Shown in pieces: positions 26,351 to 35,367 of a DNA stretch of 64,000 nt. Below the pieces are notes generated by a model that was not told the origin of the DNA, ran no database searches, and worked only from the letters and a program-made list of their open reading frames with translations. This stretch comes from Perlabentimonas gracilis (GTDB lineage: Bacteria > Bacteroidota > Bacteroidia > Bacteroidales > Tenuifilaceae): positions 62,001 through 126,000 of the forward strand of contig NZ_JAANIG010000003.1 in the NCBI RefSeq assembly GCF_011174675.1, given 5' to 3'. The stretch's first letter is position 1. Every line of letters begins with the position of its first letter. Made by a program: the position numbers and the translations under genes.

Positions 26351-27535
26351 CTACTGCAACTTACCAATCAAACCAATGGCTAACCAAGCCAACAATCCAC
26401 CTGCCTGCTCAATAACATGCTCGTTCACCACCAACTTCCCATTGTGAAGGCCAGCATTTTCTGCGTTTTCGAAACCCGCTCCCACCCTAAAGTAAACCGA
26501 GGGGATGCTCTGAACGTAATATGCAAAATCATCGGTGGTCATACGGATTGGGAGGTCAACAACGCCCTCAGGGCCTATGTACTCCTTAGCTAAGCTGTTA
26601 GCAAATGCTGTAAGCTGGGGATGGTTGCTTAACGTAGGATACCCTTCTTTAATTTCGATTAGGCAATCGCCACCCATACTTTGAGCAATACCTTTGGCTT
26701 TTTGAGCAATAAGATTGTGCGCTTTAGCCCTCCAGCTTTCGTTCATGGTTCGAAAGGTTCCTTCAATCTCAACCAAGTCGGGAATAACATTGGTTGCCCC
26801 ATTGCCAATAATTTTACCAAACGAAAGAACTGTGGGTACATCAATAGGTGCGTTTCGGCTAACCACCTGTTGCAATGCCAAAACAATGTGTGATGCCATA
26901 ACAACAGGATCGACAAGGGTATGAGGCATTGCGGCATGCCCGCCTTTACCCTTTACGGTTAAGTATACCTCATCGCCGGAGGCCATGTATGGGCCTGAGC
27001 GAAAACCAACTCTCCCAGCCTCCAACTCTGGCAGTATGTGCGCTCCGAGCATTAGGTCGGGCACATTCTGTTTAAACACCTGGGAGTTGATAATACTAAG
27101 CGCTCCACCTGGGAGTAGCTCCTCGCCAGGCTGAAATATCAGCAGAATTTTTCCTTTAATCTCATCGCGAAGCTCCCACAAAATTTTTGCTGTGCCAATA
27201 AGGTTGGCCATATGCACATCATGCCCGCAGGCATGCATTACATTCGGATTAGCACTGGAGTAATCCAAACCTGTTTGCTCTTGTATTGGCAGGGCATCGA
27301 GTTCGGCTCTAATGCCTATGGTTGGCCCAGATGAATCGCCATTAACAATGGCAACAATGCCCGTTTCGCCAACCCCTGAATGATAAGGAATACCAATTTT
27401 ATCGAGTTCTTGGGCAATTCGTTTCGCAGTGTTCACCTCTTTAAACGAAAGCTCTGGGTGTTGGTGTAAATACCTGCGCAACTCAACCATTTGGTTGAAC
27501 TGAGATTTAGAAAGATTGCGTATAGTGTTGAGCAT
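26351..27535 (-). CDS. M20 family amidohydrolase (N-acyl amino acid hydrolase type)
   Basis: A 394-residue cytoplasmic metal-dependent hydrolase of peptidase family M20D, the group of N-acyl-L-amino acid and hippurate amidohydrolases. Metal-site motifs are visible: GIRAELDALP, MHACGHDVHMANLIG, FQPGEELLPGGA (with the catalytic Glu pair) and a late His in GLHNGKLVV. The dimerisation domain, with the usual GGHAAMPH segment, lies in the middle. The start ATG is 8 bases after the stop of the TauE-like permease, so the two genes form an operon read leftwards from the promoter at 27938. The permease may export or import a product or substrate (inference). The exact acyl amino acid is unknown. Confidence 0.88.
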   Translation of the reverse strand: MLNTIRNLSKSQFNQMVELRRYLHQHPELSFKEVNTAKRIAQELDKIGIPYHSGVGETGIVAIVNGDSSGPTIGIRAELDALPIQEQTGLDYSSANPNVMHACGHDVHMANLIGTAKILWELRDEIKGKILLIFQPGEELLPGGALSIINSQVFKQNVPDLMLGAHILPELEAGRVGFRSGPYMASGDEVYLTVKGKGGHAAMPHTLVDPVVMASHIVLALQQVVSRNAPIDVPTVLSFGKIIGNGATNVIPDLVEIEGTFRTMNESWRAKAHNLIAQKAKGIAQSMGGDCLIEIKEGYPTLSNHPQLTAFANSLAKEYIGPEGVVDLPIRMTTDDFAYYVQSIPSVYFRVGAGFENAENAGLHNGKLVVNEHVIEQAGGLLAWLAIGLIGKLQ

Positions 27536-27543
27536 ACCAAATG

Positions 27544-27912
27544 CTATTTATTGAAAATCATTTTAAGGGAAAGGGCGAGCAGGGCAAAGCCAAAAACCTT
27601 TTTCAAAATCTTTTCGGGCAAATTGATTGACATAAGCGAACCCAGGTAACTTCCCACAACAAAAGCGACTGCCAACACAAGCACATACTTAATATTTACA
27701 AATCCAGAGCGATAATAGTTGTATGCACCTAGAAAAGCAACAGGAAACACAATTACCGCCAAGCTTGTACCTTGCGCTTGATGCTGGCTAAACCCCATAA
27801 TAAAAACTAAAGCTGGCACAATAATAATTCCACCCCCAAGCCCTAGCGAGCCACCGGTAAAACCGGCAAGTAACCCTATAACAAGTAGTATAACAAGTTC
27901 TACTAAGCTCAT
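27544..27912 (-). CDS. Half-size TauE/SafE-family permease
   Basis: A 122-residue membrane protein with four predicted helices. The signature GGSLGLGGGIIIVPALVF (residues about 18-35) and the HQAQGTSLAVIVFPVAFLGAYNYYRSG stretch identify the TauE/SafE (DUF81) family of sulfonate/sulfite-type anion transporters. Full-length members have about 250 residues formed by two such halves, so this would need to work as a dimer. The start was moved from a TTG at 27933 to ATG 27912, because a promoter element overlaps the former. It is followed by the M20 hydrolase after 8 bases. The substrate is unknown, and it may be linked to the hydrolase. Confidence 0.82.
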   Translation of the reverse strand: MSLVELVILLVIGLLAGFTGGSLGLGGGIIIVPALVFIMGFSQHQAQGTSLAVIVFPVAFLGAYNYYRSGFVNIKYVLVLAVAFVVGSYLGSLMSINLPEKILKKVFGFALLALSLKMIFNK

Positions 27913-27930
27913 TGCAAATCGATTTGAATA

Positions 27931-27938
27931 CAAATGTA
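27931..27938 (-). promoter_or_regulatory. -7 element of the permease/M20 operon
   Basis: TACATTTG on the minus strand fits TAnnTTTG and lies 18 bases before ATG 27912. This spacing supports the shorter start of the permease. Confidence 0.5.
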
Positions 27939-28143
27939 CTCAAAAAAAATCCAATCGTCCTATAGCCTTGTGTTTAGATAGAATACAGGCATATTATGCA
28001 AACATCATCCTTAGCTAAATAAAAAGATGGAATGGCTTTTGCCATAATATAAATCCATTTAGAGTACAAAAAAGAAATAAAACTTATTAATTTTGAGACT
28101 CGTTTACCATTTACATTTCTATTAAAAGTTAATCTACAGGCAT

Positions 28144-29226
28144 ATGAAAAGTATTCTTTTTACAATTCTATTTGCATTTTGCTCAATACCTTTTTTGGCA
28201 CAAACCAATACTCCAGTCCCCCAATTCGAGAAAGTTGTTCATAACTATGGGGAAATTCTTGAGAATAATGGCCCTGTAACTGCTGAGTTTAAAGTTAAGA
28301 ACACTGGTGATGTTCCTCTTATTATCACTAGGGTGGCCACATCATGTGGTTGTACAGCATCGAACTGGACCAGAGAACCTATACTGCCTGAAACGGAAGG
28401 CTTTGTAAACATTACCTACGACCCACGCGGGCGCCCTGGCGCAATTAACCAGCGGATTACGGTATTTACCAACGCACCGGGCTCGGGTATAGTTCTGTCG
28501 CTCAGGGGTCAGGTTCTTCCTAGGGAAAAAACCAAGGAAGAGATTTATCGTCGAAGGATTGGCGATCTAGGCCTCACTAACTCTCACGCTTCATTGGGTA
28601 TCGTTTATGTTGATCAGCAAAAAACCGACACCCTTAAGATGTATAACTTTGGTAAGGAAAAAATTGAGGTCTCATTCGACAGGGTACCCAAGCATATAAC
28701 TGTAACACCAGTACCAAGCACACTTGCCCCAGGGCAAGAGGGTGAAATTATTGTATCTTTTGATGCCAAGGGAGTTGATGACTGGGGATACTCCGTTAGT
28801 CGCGCAACCGTTATGGTTAACAAGCAAAGGATTCAGGGCAATATCATTAACATCAGCGCTCGTATTGAGGAGGACTTTTCCAAGCTAACGAAGCAGGAGC
28901 TTGATAACGCTCCAAAGATTGAATTCTCGGAGATAACCAAAGATTTTGGCAATGTAGACGAGGGCGACGTAATTGAGCACGAATTCGTTTTCACCAATGC
29001 AGGTAAAAGCGATTTGGTAATCCGAAAGATACAGGCGAGCTGTGGTTGTACCACAGTTGCACCCAAGGTTACTGTAATTAAGCCCGGCGAGCAGAGCTCC
29101 CTCTCAGCATCGTTCCGCACGCGCGGCTTCACCGGTAGGCAAAGTAAAACCATTACCGTTATCACCAACGACCCCAAGAGTTCGAATGTAGTGCTAAGGC
29201 TTACAGGAACTGTAAACAAAAAGTAA
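28144..29226 (+). CDS. DUF1573 protein, two Ig-like domains
   Basis: A 360-residue exported protein with a signal peptide ending at PFLAQ. It has two copies of the DUF1573 domain, an ASH/Ig-like fold, around residues 25-130 and 255-358. Each carries the hallmark SCGCT (ATSCGCTAS and QASCGCTTV) and a closing G-x-V strand pattern. The middle region is another Ig-like stretch. DUF1573 proteins are very common in Bacteroidota and their molecular role is unknown. The paired Cys may bind metal or form a disulfide. A clear terminator follows 17 bases after the stop. The neighbouring acyl-CoA ligase converges on it and is unrelated. Confidence 0.85.
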   Translation: MKSILFTILFAFCSIPFLAQTNTPVPQFEKVVHNYGEILENNGPVTAEFKVKNTGDVPLIITRVATSCGCTASNWTREPILPETEGFVNITYDPRGRPGAINQRITVFTNAPGSGIVLSLRGQVLPREKTKEEIYRRRIGDLGLTNSHASLGIVYVDQQKTDTLKMYNFGKEKIEVSFDRVPKHITVTPVPSTLAPGQEGEIIVSFDAKGVDDWGYSVSRATVMVNKQRIQGNIINISARIEEDFSKLTKQELDNAPKIEFSEITKDFGNVDEGDVIEHEFVFTNAGKSDLVIRKIQASCGCTTVAPKVTVIKPGEQSSLSASFRTRGFTGRQSKTITVITNDPKSSNVVLRLTGTVNKK

Positions 29227-29243
29227 TATTGGGACTAAAACGT

Positions 29244-29275
29244 AAAAAGGGGCCTCTAAGAGCCCCTTTTTTTTT
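29244..29275. terminator. Terminator between DUF1573 and acyl-CoA ligase genes
   Basis: AAAAAGGGGC / GCCCCTTTTT has an 8-base loop, with T-runs in both directions, and serves two convergent genes. Confidence 0.85.
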
Positions 29276-29292
29276 GATCTCATATTCGATTC

Positions 29293-31107
29293 TTACTCCT
29301 CATCCCCATTGACTCCTCTTGCCTCCTGATTCTTAGAGTGGCCATAAATTTCTTCAAGTATCGATTCATACCTATCGTAGATTACCCTACGGCGCAGTTT
29401 TAGGGTAGGCGATAGTTCTCCGGTTTGAGGAGTCCATTGTTCCGATACCAAACGGATACGCTTAATTTTCTCATGGCTCCCCAGCTGATTGTTCAGGACA
29501 TTTATCTCCTTCTGGAAACGAGCAATCACCTCGGGAATTTTTATCAACTCAATATTATTCTCGTAGTGTATTTTGTAGCGCGAGCACCAGTCGTGAACAA
29601 AGCTGAAGTTGGGCGATATGATGGCACTCACAAACTTCTCGTTTTCACCAACCACCATCGCCTGCTCCACAAAGAACGATTCCTTAAGCTTGTTCTCAAT
29701 CACCTGAGGAGCAATATACTTGCCATTGCTGAGCTTAAACATCTCTTTCTTCCTATCGGTAATAACCAAAAACTTTCCCTTCTCAAACTTACCAATATCG
29801 CCTGTATGGAACCAACCATCGGCATCGATAGCCTCAGCTGTTTGCTCAGGCGATTTGTAGTACCCTAACATTTGGCTTGGGCCCTTCATCAGAATCTCTC
29901 CATCGTCGTCAATCTTCACCTCTATATTTTTTATTACCGTACCAACCGAACCAAACATGATGCAATCGGGGTCAATAGGCTGATTAGCTGCAATAACCGG
30001 AGATGTTTCGGTGAGCCCGTACCCCTCATAGATTGGAACCCCTGCCGCAAAGAACACACGTGCCAAGCGAGGTTGTAGGGCTGCTCCTCCACTGATAATG
30101 AATTTGACCTTACCTCCCAGGGCGGCTTTCCACTTGCTAAAAATAAGCTTACGGGCCACCTTAAGCTGGAGGTTATAGAAAAACCCATTACCCTGCTCCT
30201 TGTAGCGATATCCAAGGTTTACAGCCCAAAAGAATAGCTGCTTCTTAATACCTGTCAAATCCTTGCCCTTGGCAATTATCTTATCGTAGGTTTTTTCTAT
30301 AACTCTGGGTACAGCTACAAAAACGGTAGGACTAATCTCTCTAAGGTTATCGGCAATCGTCCCCATATTCTCGGCGTAATAAATGGATATACCCTTATAT
30401 TGATAGTAATAGCTTACCATCCGCTCGTACACATGGCTTAGGGGAAGAAAACTTAAGCAAACATCGCCAGGGCCTAAAGGAAACAGCTGCGAACTTGCCT
30501 CCACATTACTCAGAAAATTCCTATGCGATAGCATAACACCCTTGGAAAGACCAGTAGTTCCTGAGGTATATATTATCGACACTAAATCATCGGGTTGTAC
30601 CGTTGGCTTTATCTCGCTTAGCTTACCGGCCATACCTTTGGCGTTATCTTTACCATTCGCAACAATTTCCATCCAACTTGGAATACCCTCAACATCATTA
30701 AAAATATATACACTCAGGATGGTGGGGATTTTATCGGCAATGGGCTTAATACTTTCGTAGAGCTGCTTATCGGACACAAAGACCACCTTTGCTTCCGAAT
30801 GAGATAGTATATGTGCATACTCCTCGTTGCTAATGGTTGGGTAAATGGGCACGTGCACCATACCAGCCTGGCTTACCCCCATGTCAACAAAATTCCACTC
30901 TGGCCTGTTATTGGATATGGTGGCAACTTTATCGCCCTTGGTTAACCCCTTGGCAAGAAGGCCAAAGCTAAGGTAATTTGCATTTTCGATGTAATCAGCA
31001 ATGGTGTACTCAATCCATTTCCCATTCTGCTTGCAAGCAAGCACAGGCCTATTGCCATAAATTGATTTGCCTTGCTCAAGCAAATCGAATAGACGGGTAA
31101 TCTCCAT
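29293..31107 (-). CDS. Long-chain fatty acid--CoA ligase (AMP-forming)
   Basis: A 604-residue adenylate-forming enzyme that activates fatty acids to acyl-CoA through an acyl-AMP. The core motifs are present: A3 phosphate loop IYTSGTTGLSKGVMLSH, A5 YEGYGLTETSP, A7 GWFHTGDIG, A8 region DRKKEMFKLSNGKYIAP, and a C-terminal lysine region LRLRRRVIYDRY. The length and the family-specific SFLPLSHVYERM stretch place it with the FACS/FadD15-like long-chain ligases common in Bacteroidota. It is monocistronic, divergent from the ChaN-like gene. It serves lipid activation for membrane synthesis or degradation. The chain-length preference cannot be deduced. Confidence 0.9.
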   Translation of the reverse strand: MEITRLFDLLEQGKSIYGNRPVLACKQNGKWIEYTIADYIENANYLSFGLLAKGLTKGDKVATISNNRPEWNFVDMGVSQAGMVHVPIYPTISNEEYAHILSHSEAKVVFVSDKQLYESIKPIADKIPTILSVYIFNDVEGIPSWMEIVANGKDNAKGMAGKLSEIKPTVQPDDLVSIIYTSGTTGLSKGVMLSHRNFLSNVEASSQLFPLGPGDVCLSFLPLSHVYERMVSYYYQYKGISIYYAENMGTIADNLREISPTVFVAVPRVIEKTYDKIIAKGKDLTGIKKQLFFWAVNLGYRYKEQGNGFFYNLQLKVARKLIFSKWKAALGGKVKFIISGGAALQPRLARVFFAAGVPIYEGYGLTETSPVIAANQPIDPDCIMFGSVGTVIKNIEVKIDDDGEILMKGPSQMLGYYKSPEQTAEAIDADGWFHTGDIGKFEKGKFLVITDRKKEMFKLSNGKYIAPQVIENKLKESFFVEQAMVVGENEKFVSAIISPNFSFVHDWCSRYKIHYENNIELIKIPEVIARFQKEINVLNNQLGSHEKIKRIRLVSEQWTPQTGELSPTLKLRRRVIYDRYESILEEIYGHSKNQEARGVNGDEE

Positions 31108-31118
31108 GGTAACTAATT

Positions 31119-31126
31119 TAAATTTG
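31119..31126 (+). promoter_or_regulatory. Possible -7 element for the ChaN-like gene
   Basis: TAAATTTG lies 68 bases before the ATG at 31195. No convincing -33 element is visible. Confidence 0.35.
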
Positions 31127-31194
31127 CACTAAGAATAAAATGATTATTAAATCAATATATTTAGCTTTACGTCGAACTTAAACGCGTTAAATGT

Positions 31195-32070
31195 ATGAAA
31201 AAGATAACTATTTTGTTGATCGTTTGTTCAATTTTTTCAATTTCAATAGCGCAAACGCTTGATGCATACCGCATATTTACAGGGGAAGGTGAGTTGTCAG
31301 ATTTTGGCACCATGGCCAACCAGGTGAGTAATAACCAGGTAGTACTATTCGGGGAGCTGCATGATAATCCCATAGCCCACTGGTTGCAGCTGGAGCTGAC
31401 CAAAAGACTATTTGATATAAAAGGGCACACCTTAATCCTTGGTGCCGAAATGTTTGAAACCGACAACCAGCTGCTACTTGATGAGTATCTTCAGGGATTA
31501 ATATCGCAGGGCAGGTTTGAGGCCGAGGCACGGCTTTGGAACAATTACAAAACGGATTATAAGCCTCTGGTTGAGTTCGCCAAGGCGAATAATCTTTTTT
31601 TCCTAGGGACAAATATCCCGCGTCGTTACGCATCGATGGTTGCAACGGGAGGGTTTGAGGCACTTGAAAAACTAACCGATGAAGCCAAAAGGTACATTTC
31701 TCCCCTGCCCCCTCCTTACGACCCTGAACTACCTGGCTACCAAGCTATGCTAAGCATGATGGGGATGCCCGGCAAAGGTGGGTCGACCAACGAAAATTTT
31801 CCCAAAGCACAGGCCATAAAAGATGCTACCATGGGATGGGTTATTGCCGAGCACTTAACTGACCATAATACCATTTTGCACTACCACGGCACGTACCACT
31901 CCAACAACTACGAGGGCATTGTATGGTACCTAAATCAGTATAAGCCCAACGTCACAATCAGCACCATTGCCACAGTTCTGCAGAACGATTTGAGTAGCCT
32001 TTACGAGGATCATTTAAATCTTGCCGATTTCATAATTGTGGTGCCCACATCAATGACTAGAACATACTAA
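31195..32070 (+). CDS. ChaN-family putative heme-binding exported protein
   Basis: A 291-residue protein with a signal peptide (MKKITILLIVCSIFSISIAQ). The ChaN/haem-binding-uptake fold is recognised from VVLFGELHDNPIAHWLQLEL near the start, GAEMFETDNQ, NYKTDYKPLVEFAKANNLFFLGTNIPRRYA, and a C-terminal HYHGTYHSNNYEGIVWYL carrying several His residues. In Campylobacter ChaN binds heme and works in iron uptake, but many members are unstudied. The Gly-Glu-Leu-His-Asp motif also resembles the EreA/TiKi-type hydrolase superfamily, so enzymatic activity is possible. The DUF2279 gene follows almost at once, suggesting an operon for envelope functions. Confidence 0.8.
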   Translation: MKKITILLIVCSIFSISIAQTLDAYRIFTGEGELSDFGTMANQVSNNQVVLFGELHDNPIAHWLQLELTKRLFDIKGHTLILGAEMFETDNQLLLDEYLQGLISQGRFEAEARLWNNYKTDYKPLVEFAKANNLFFLGTNIPRRYASMVATGGFEALEKLTDEAKRYISPLPPPYDPELPGYQAMLSMMGMPGKGGSTNENFPKAQAIKDATMGWVIAEHLTDHNTILHYHGTYHSNNYEGIVWYLNQYKPNVTISTIATVLQNDLSSLYEDHLNLADFIIVVPTSMTRTY

Positions 32071-32099
32071 ATGTGCAATTACACCAATTGGTTGAAACA

Positions 32100-33008
32100 A
32101 TGGATAAGCGCTTAATCCCATTAGCAGTTGCTTTGCTCATCAGCCTCAGCTCAAGGGCTAATTGCGACGATACATCTCTGCCCGACTCGTCGCACCACAA
32201 CAAATTGTATATTGTTGCTAGCGCTGGTGGGGGGATCTATGTTGGTGGGCTTTCATTCCTAAGCTTGGTTTGGTATAAGGATCACGAGCGCGTTCCATTC
32301 CATTTTTATAACGATGGTAAAGGGTACCTGCAGATGGATAAATTTGGCCATGCATACGCCGCTTACTGGGAGAGCTACGCCGCCTACCATGCGCTTCGTT
32401 GGGCTGGCCTTAGCAATAATCAGGCATTAATTTGGGGAGGTCCTGTGGGTTTTCTTTTTCAGCTACCCATCGAAATTTTTGATGGGCTATACGAGGGCTG
32501 GGGTTTCTCATGGTGGGATGTAGGCGCCAACGCCTTTGGCTCAGCAATTTTCTCGGCACAACAAGCGCTGTGGGGCGAGCAAAAAATGCTGATGAAATTT
32601 TCGTACTCGCCCAGCGGGTACCCTAAGTATCATCACATACTTGGGGAAACCCCTTTGGAGAGCTTTTTCCTCGATTACAATGGGCACACCCACTGGTTGT
32701 CGATAAACTTAAAGAGTGTTACTGGATTACAGGCCTTACCCCCGTGGCTTAACATAGCCTTTGGATACAGTGCCAACGGGATGATTAAGGAGTTTGAAAA
32801 CCCAACCTGGTACAGGGGTGAGCCCTTCCCCCACCTCGACCGGTACAGGCAATACCTATTTTCTTTTGATATCGACTTAACGAAACTACCTGCAAAGCGA
32901 AAATGGGTTCGTACCGCACTGCATACAATCAATATGATTAAAGTACCCTTCCCTGCTCTGGAATATAACAGAATAGATGGGGTAAAATTCAGACCAATAT
33001 ACTTCTAA
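32100..33008 (+). CDS. DUF2279 exported protein
   Basis: A protein of 302 residues if read from the ATG at 32100, which opens a signal peptide (MDKRLIPLAVALLISLSSRA). A GTG at 32073 in the same frame is a less likely start. The DUF2279 (YfiM-like) features are clear: LQMDKFGHAYAAYWESYAAY, then LPIEIFDGLYEGWGFSWWD and a VGANAFGSAIFSAQ segment. This is a conserved small periplasmic or membrane-attached family of unknown function. The C-terminal ~120 residues are rich in Trp, Tyr and Pro and predicted as beta strands. The gene follows the ChaN-like gene within 30 bases, and its stop overlaps the stop of the convergent acetyltransferase gene. Confidence 0.78.
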   Translation: MDKRLIPLAVALLISLSSRANCDDTSLPDSSHHNKLYIVASAGGGIYVGGLSFLSLVWYKDHERVPFHFYNDGKGYLQMDKFGHAYAAYWESYAAYHALRWAGLSNNQALIWGGPVGFLFQLPIEIFDGLYEGWGFSWWDVGANAFGSAIFSAQQALWGEQKMLMKFSYSPSGYPKYHHILGETPLESFFLDYNGHTHWLSINLKSVTGLQALPPWLNIAFGYSANGMIKEFENPTWYRGEPFPHLDRYRQYLFSFDIDLTKLPAKRKWVRTALHTINMIKVPFPALEYNRIDGVKFRPIYF

Positions 33009-33490
33009 CCCAACCGCTTCTCAAAAATCATTCTAACAAATTCTTCGGAATCACTAGGAGCCACGCCCATATTAATGAATCCTTTTTTATCAAGAAGTTT
33101 ACAAAGTGAGTCATCATCAATAGGGATAATACCTCGTAGCATCTTGAATCCCAGCTCCCGCGAATGCGCCTCGGCAAAATCAATCATCTCCTTGGCTAAG
33201 CCTCTGCCCTGATAGTGAGGGAAAATGGCAAGCCGATCGAGGTACGAAACGGTAGCATCTGAGGCGTCGGGTTTAATGGTGATGGTTCCAACGGGTATCC
33301 TACCAATAAACACTAGGTACACATACTTACTCCTTATATCGAGCGATATGGCAGCGTAATCGTCATGCGTATTGTGCCATGATGTTAATCCCTTGGCGAT
33401 TAGCTGCTCTGCACACTCGCGGATAATATAAAGCACCTCCAGGAGCTGGTTCTCCTTGGCTGGTTGAATAGTTAAAGGTTTAGGGTTCAT
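33005..33490 (-). CDS. GNAT-family N-acetyltransferase
   Basis: A 161-residue protein from ATG 33490, which starts MNPKPLTIQPA and lies 10 bases after the stop of the amidohydrolase. It has the GNAT fold: a central strand YVYLVFIGRIPVGTITIKP, then motif A with LDRLAIFPHYQGRGLAKEMIDFAEAH, where QGRGLA binds the acetyl-CoA pyrophosphate. It ends LDKKGFINMGV. It transfers acetyl from acetyl-CoA to an unknown amine. It is in one operon with the amidohydrolase upstream, but no shared pathway is known to me. Stop codons of this and the DUF2279 gene overlap by a few bases at the convergent end. Confidence 0.85.
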   Translation of the reverse strand: MNPKPLTIQPAKENQLLEVLYIIRECAEQLIAKGLTSWHNTHDDYAAISLDIRSKYVYLVFIGRIPVGTITIKPDASDATVSYLDRLAIFPHYQGRGLAKEMIDFAEAHSRELGFKMLRGIIPIDDDSLCKLLDKKGFINMGVAPSDSEEFVRMIFEKRLG

Positions 33491-33500
33491 TGCAAATCTT

Positions 33501-35144
33501 TTATTTGATAGAATAAACCAATTCACCATTCACAAAGGTTTTCTCAACCTTAACGCTGGGCAACTTGCTATTGGGTGCGGTCATAATATCATCCTCAAGC
33601 ACAACAAAGTCGGCAGCCTTACCGGGTTCTAAGCTACCCTTAACATCCTCCTCGAAGGCAGCTTTAGCTGCCCAAATGGTCATTGCGCGTAATGCCTGTT
33701 CACGTGTAAGGGCGTTCTCCATTTGGAAGCCATCGGGAGGAAAACCATCCATGTTCTGACGGGCCACGCCGGCATAAAACCCATAAAGCGGGTTGATGTG
33801 CTCAATGGGAAAATCGCTACCGTTGGGTAGCCATCCATTTTGCTTCAGCAAATCTTGGTAGGTGTATGCGTACTTTATCCTATCGCCCAGCCTGTCGACA
33901 GCCCAAATCATGTCGGAGGTGGCGTGGGTTGTTTGCACCGAGGGTACAATGGCCAGCCGACCAAAGCGAGGCAAATCGTCGGGGTGAATGGTTTGTGCAT
34001 GCTCAATGCGCCAGCGCAAATCGTTGTCGGGCTCTAAGAACTCCTCAAAAATATCAATCATTAACCTTGCAGCAGCATCGCCAATACAATGCACGGCCAC
34101 CTGATAGCCCGATTCGTACGCCTTACGAGAAACAGCCGTTAACTTCTCAGTGGTTTCGAGTTGAAGCCCAATGGTGCCGGGCGCATCGGAATATGGTTCG
34201 ATCATAAGCGCACCGCGCGAGCCAAGTGCCCCATCGGCAAAAAGTTTTACGGTACGTACCGATAGGTTTGGTGTAACATACACGCCCTTATCGAGAAAAT
34301 GTGCGTAATTCTCCTGAGTAGGATTTAGCATTACATTTATCTTCATTTTCAGCTTGCCAGCCTTGTGCAGCTCATCGAAAAGCAAAGCATCGGCTAAATC
34401 AGTTCCCGCATCGCTTACTGAGGTTAGCCCCACAGCAAAACAGTTTTGCTGAGCATTATCGAGAGCCAGCACCTTATCGTCTTTAGAATCGGCAGGCACC
34501 AAATCGCGAACTAGGTTAATGGCATTGTCAACTAGCACACCAGTTGGCTCTCCGTTAACCCTAACTATCTCACCTCCGGTCACCAGCGTATCGGCACTAA
34601 AGCCTGCCAATTCCATAGCTTTAGAGTTGGCAATGGCAGCATGTCCATCGATACGGGTAAGCAGAACGGGCTTATCGGGGAAGGCTTTGTCGAGCAGTTC
34701 CTTGGTGGGGAACTCCTTCACATCCCACTCGTTTTGGTTCCACCCGCGGCCAAGCACCCAGTCGGAAGGATAATTATTTTGATGTTTCACCAGCCTATCA
34801 ACCGCCTCGGCCCACGAGCCCACTCCGGCAAGCCAAGCATTCCTGAGCCCAAGCCCATACCCCAAGAAATGACAATGGGGATCGATTAAACCGGGGTAAA
34901 CAGGTTTGCCCTCAAGATCGATTATATTATCAGCTTTATATTTACTCTGTATGGTTTCGCTATCGCCCAATGCAACAACTTTTCCATTGGCAACAGCCAT
35001 ACTTTGGTATATGGTAAAATCGGCATCAACCGAGTAGATTGTGGCGTTTGTAATAATTAAATCCACATTATTTGAGGTACACGACATAATTAAAAAAATT
35101 GATAGGGAAGACAGAAATCCTAATGGTTTTAATTTAAGAAACAT
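33501..35144 (-). CDS. YtcJ-like amidohydrolase lipoprotein
   Basis: A 547-residue metal-dependent hydrolase of the amidohydrolase_3/YtcJ group. A lipoprotein signal (Cys22 after LSIFLIMS) anchors it in the envelope. Metal and active-site motifs are visible: GLIDPHCHFLGYG (HxH), RIDGHAAIANS, KLFADGALGSRGALM (the position of the bridging residue in this group), VAVHCIGDAAARL, WRIEHAQTIHPDD and PNGSDFPIEHINPLYGFYAGV (the Asp that activates water). YtcJ-like enzymes hydrolyse amides or imides of unknown kind. The TATATTTG promoter lies inside an inverted repeat upstream. The acetyltransferase follows after 10 bases in the same transcript. Confidence 0.88.
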   Translation of the reverse strand: MFLKLKPLGFLSSLSIFLIMSCTSNNVDLIITNATIYSVDADFTIYQSMAVANGKVVALGDSETIQSKYKADNIIDLEGKPVYPGLIDPHCHFLGYGLGLRNAWLAGVGSWAEAVDRLVKHQNNYPSDWVLGRGWNQNEWDVKEFPTKELLDKAFPDKPVLLTRIDGHAAIANSKAMELAGFSADTLVTGGEIVRVNGEPTGVLVDNAINLVRDLVPADSKDDKVLALDNAQQNCFAVGLTSVSDAGTDLADALLFDELHKAGKLKMKINVMLNPTQENYAHFLDKGVYVTPNLSVRTVKLFADGALGSRGALMIEPYSDAPGTIGLQLETTEKLTAVSRKAYESGYQVAVHCIGDAAARLMIDIFEEFLEPDNDLRWRIEHAQTIHPDDLPRFGRLAIVPSVQTTHATSDMIWAVDRLGDRIKYAYTYQDLLKQNGWLPNGSDFPIEHINPLYGFYAGVARQNMDGFPPDGFQMENALTREQALRAMTIWAAKAAFEEDVKGSLEPGKAADFVVLEDDIMTAPNSKLPSVKVEKTFVNGELVYSIK

Positions 35145-35160
35145 AGGTAACAGGTTTTAG

Positions 35161-35191
35161 TTGCACATACAAATATATTGATTTTGTGCAA
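35161..35191 (-). promoter_or_regulatory. Promoter within an inverted repeat
   Basis: TATATTTG on the minus strand (35170-35177) fits the -7 consensus and lies 26 bases before the amidohydrolase start. It is flanked by inverted 7-mers TTGCACA (35161-35167) and TGTGCAA (35185-35191), which could be an operator covering the promoter. Confidence 0.45.
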
Positions 35192-35367
35192 CAAATAATT
35201 ACTTTTGGAAATATGCTCGAAATAAGGCTAAATGATTTATACCAAAAGAACGATAACAAGATTTTGAAAACCAAACTTAGTTTAGGTTATCTAACTTACC
35301 AAACAAATTAATCTCAAATTCAAACCAACGAACGTTAAAAAAGCCTGAATAGCAACACCTTGTACAG

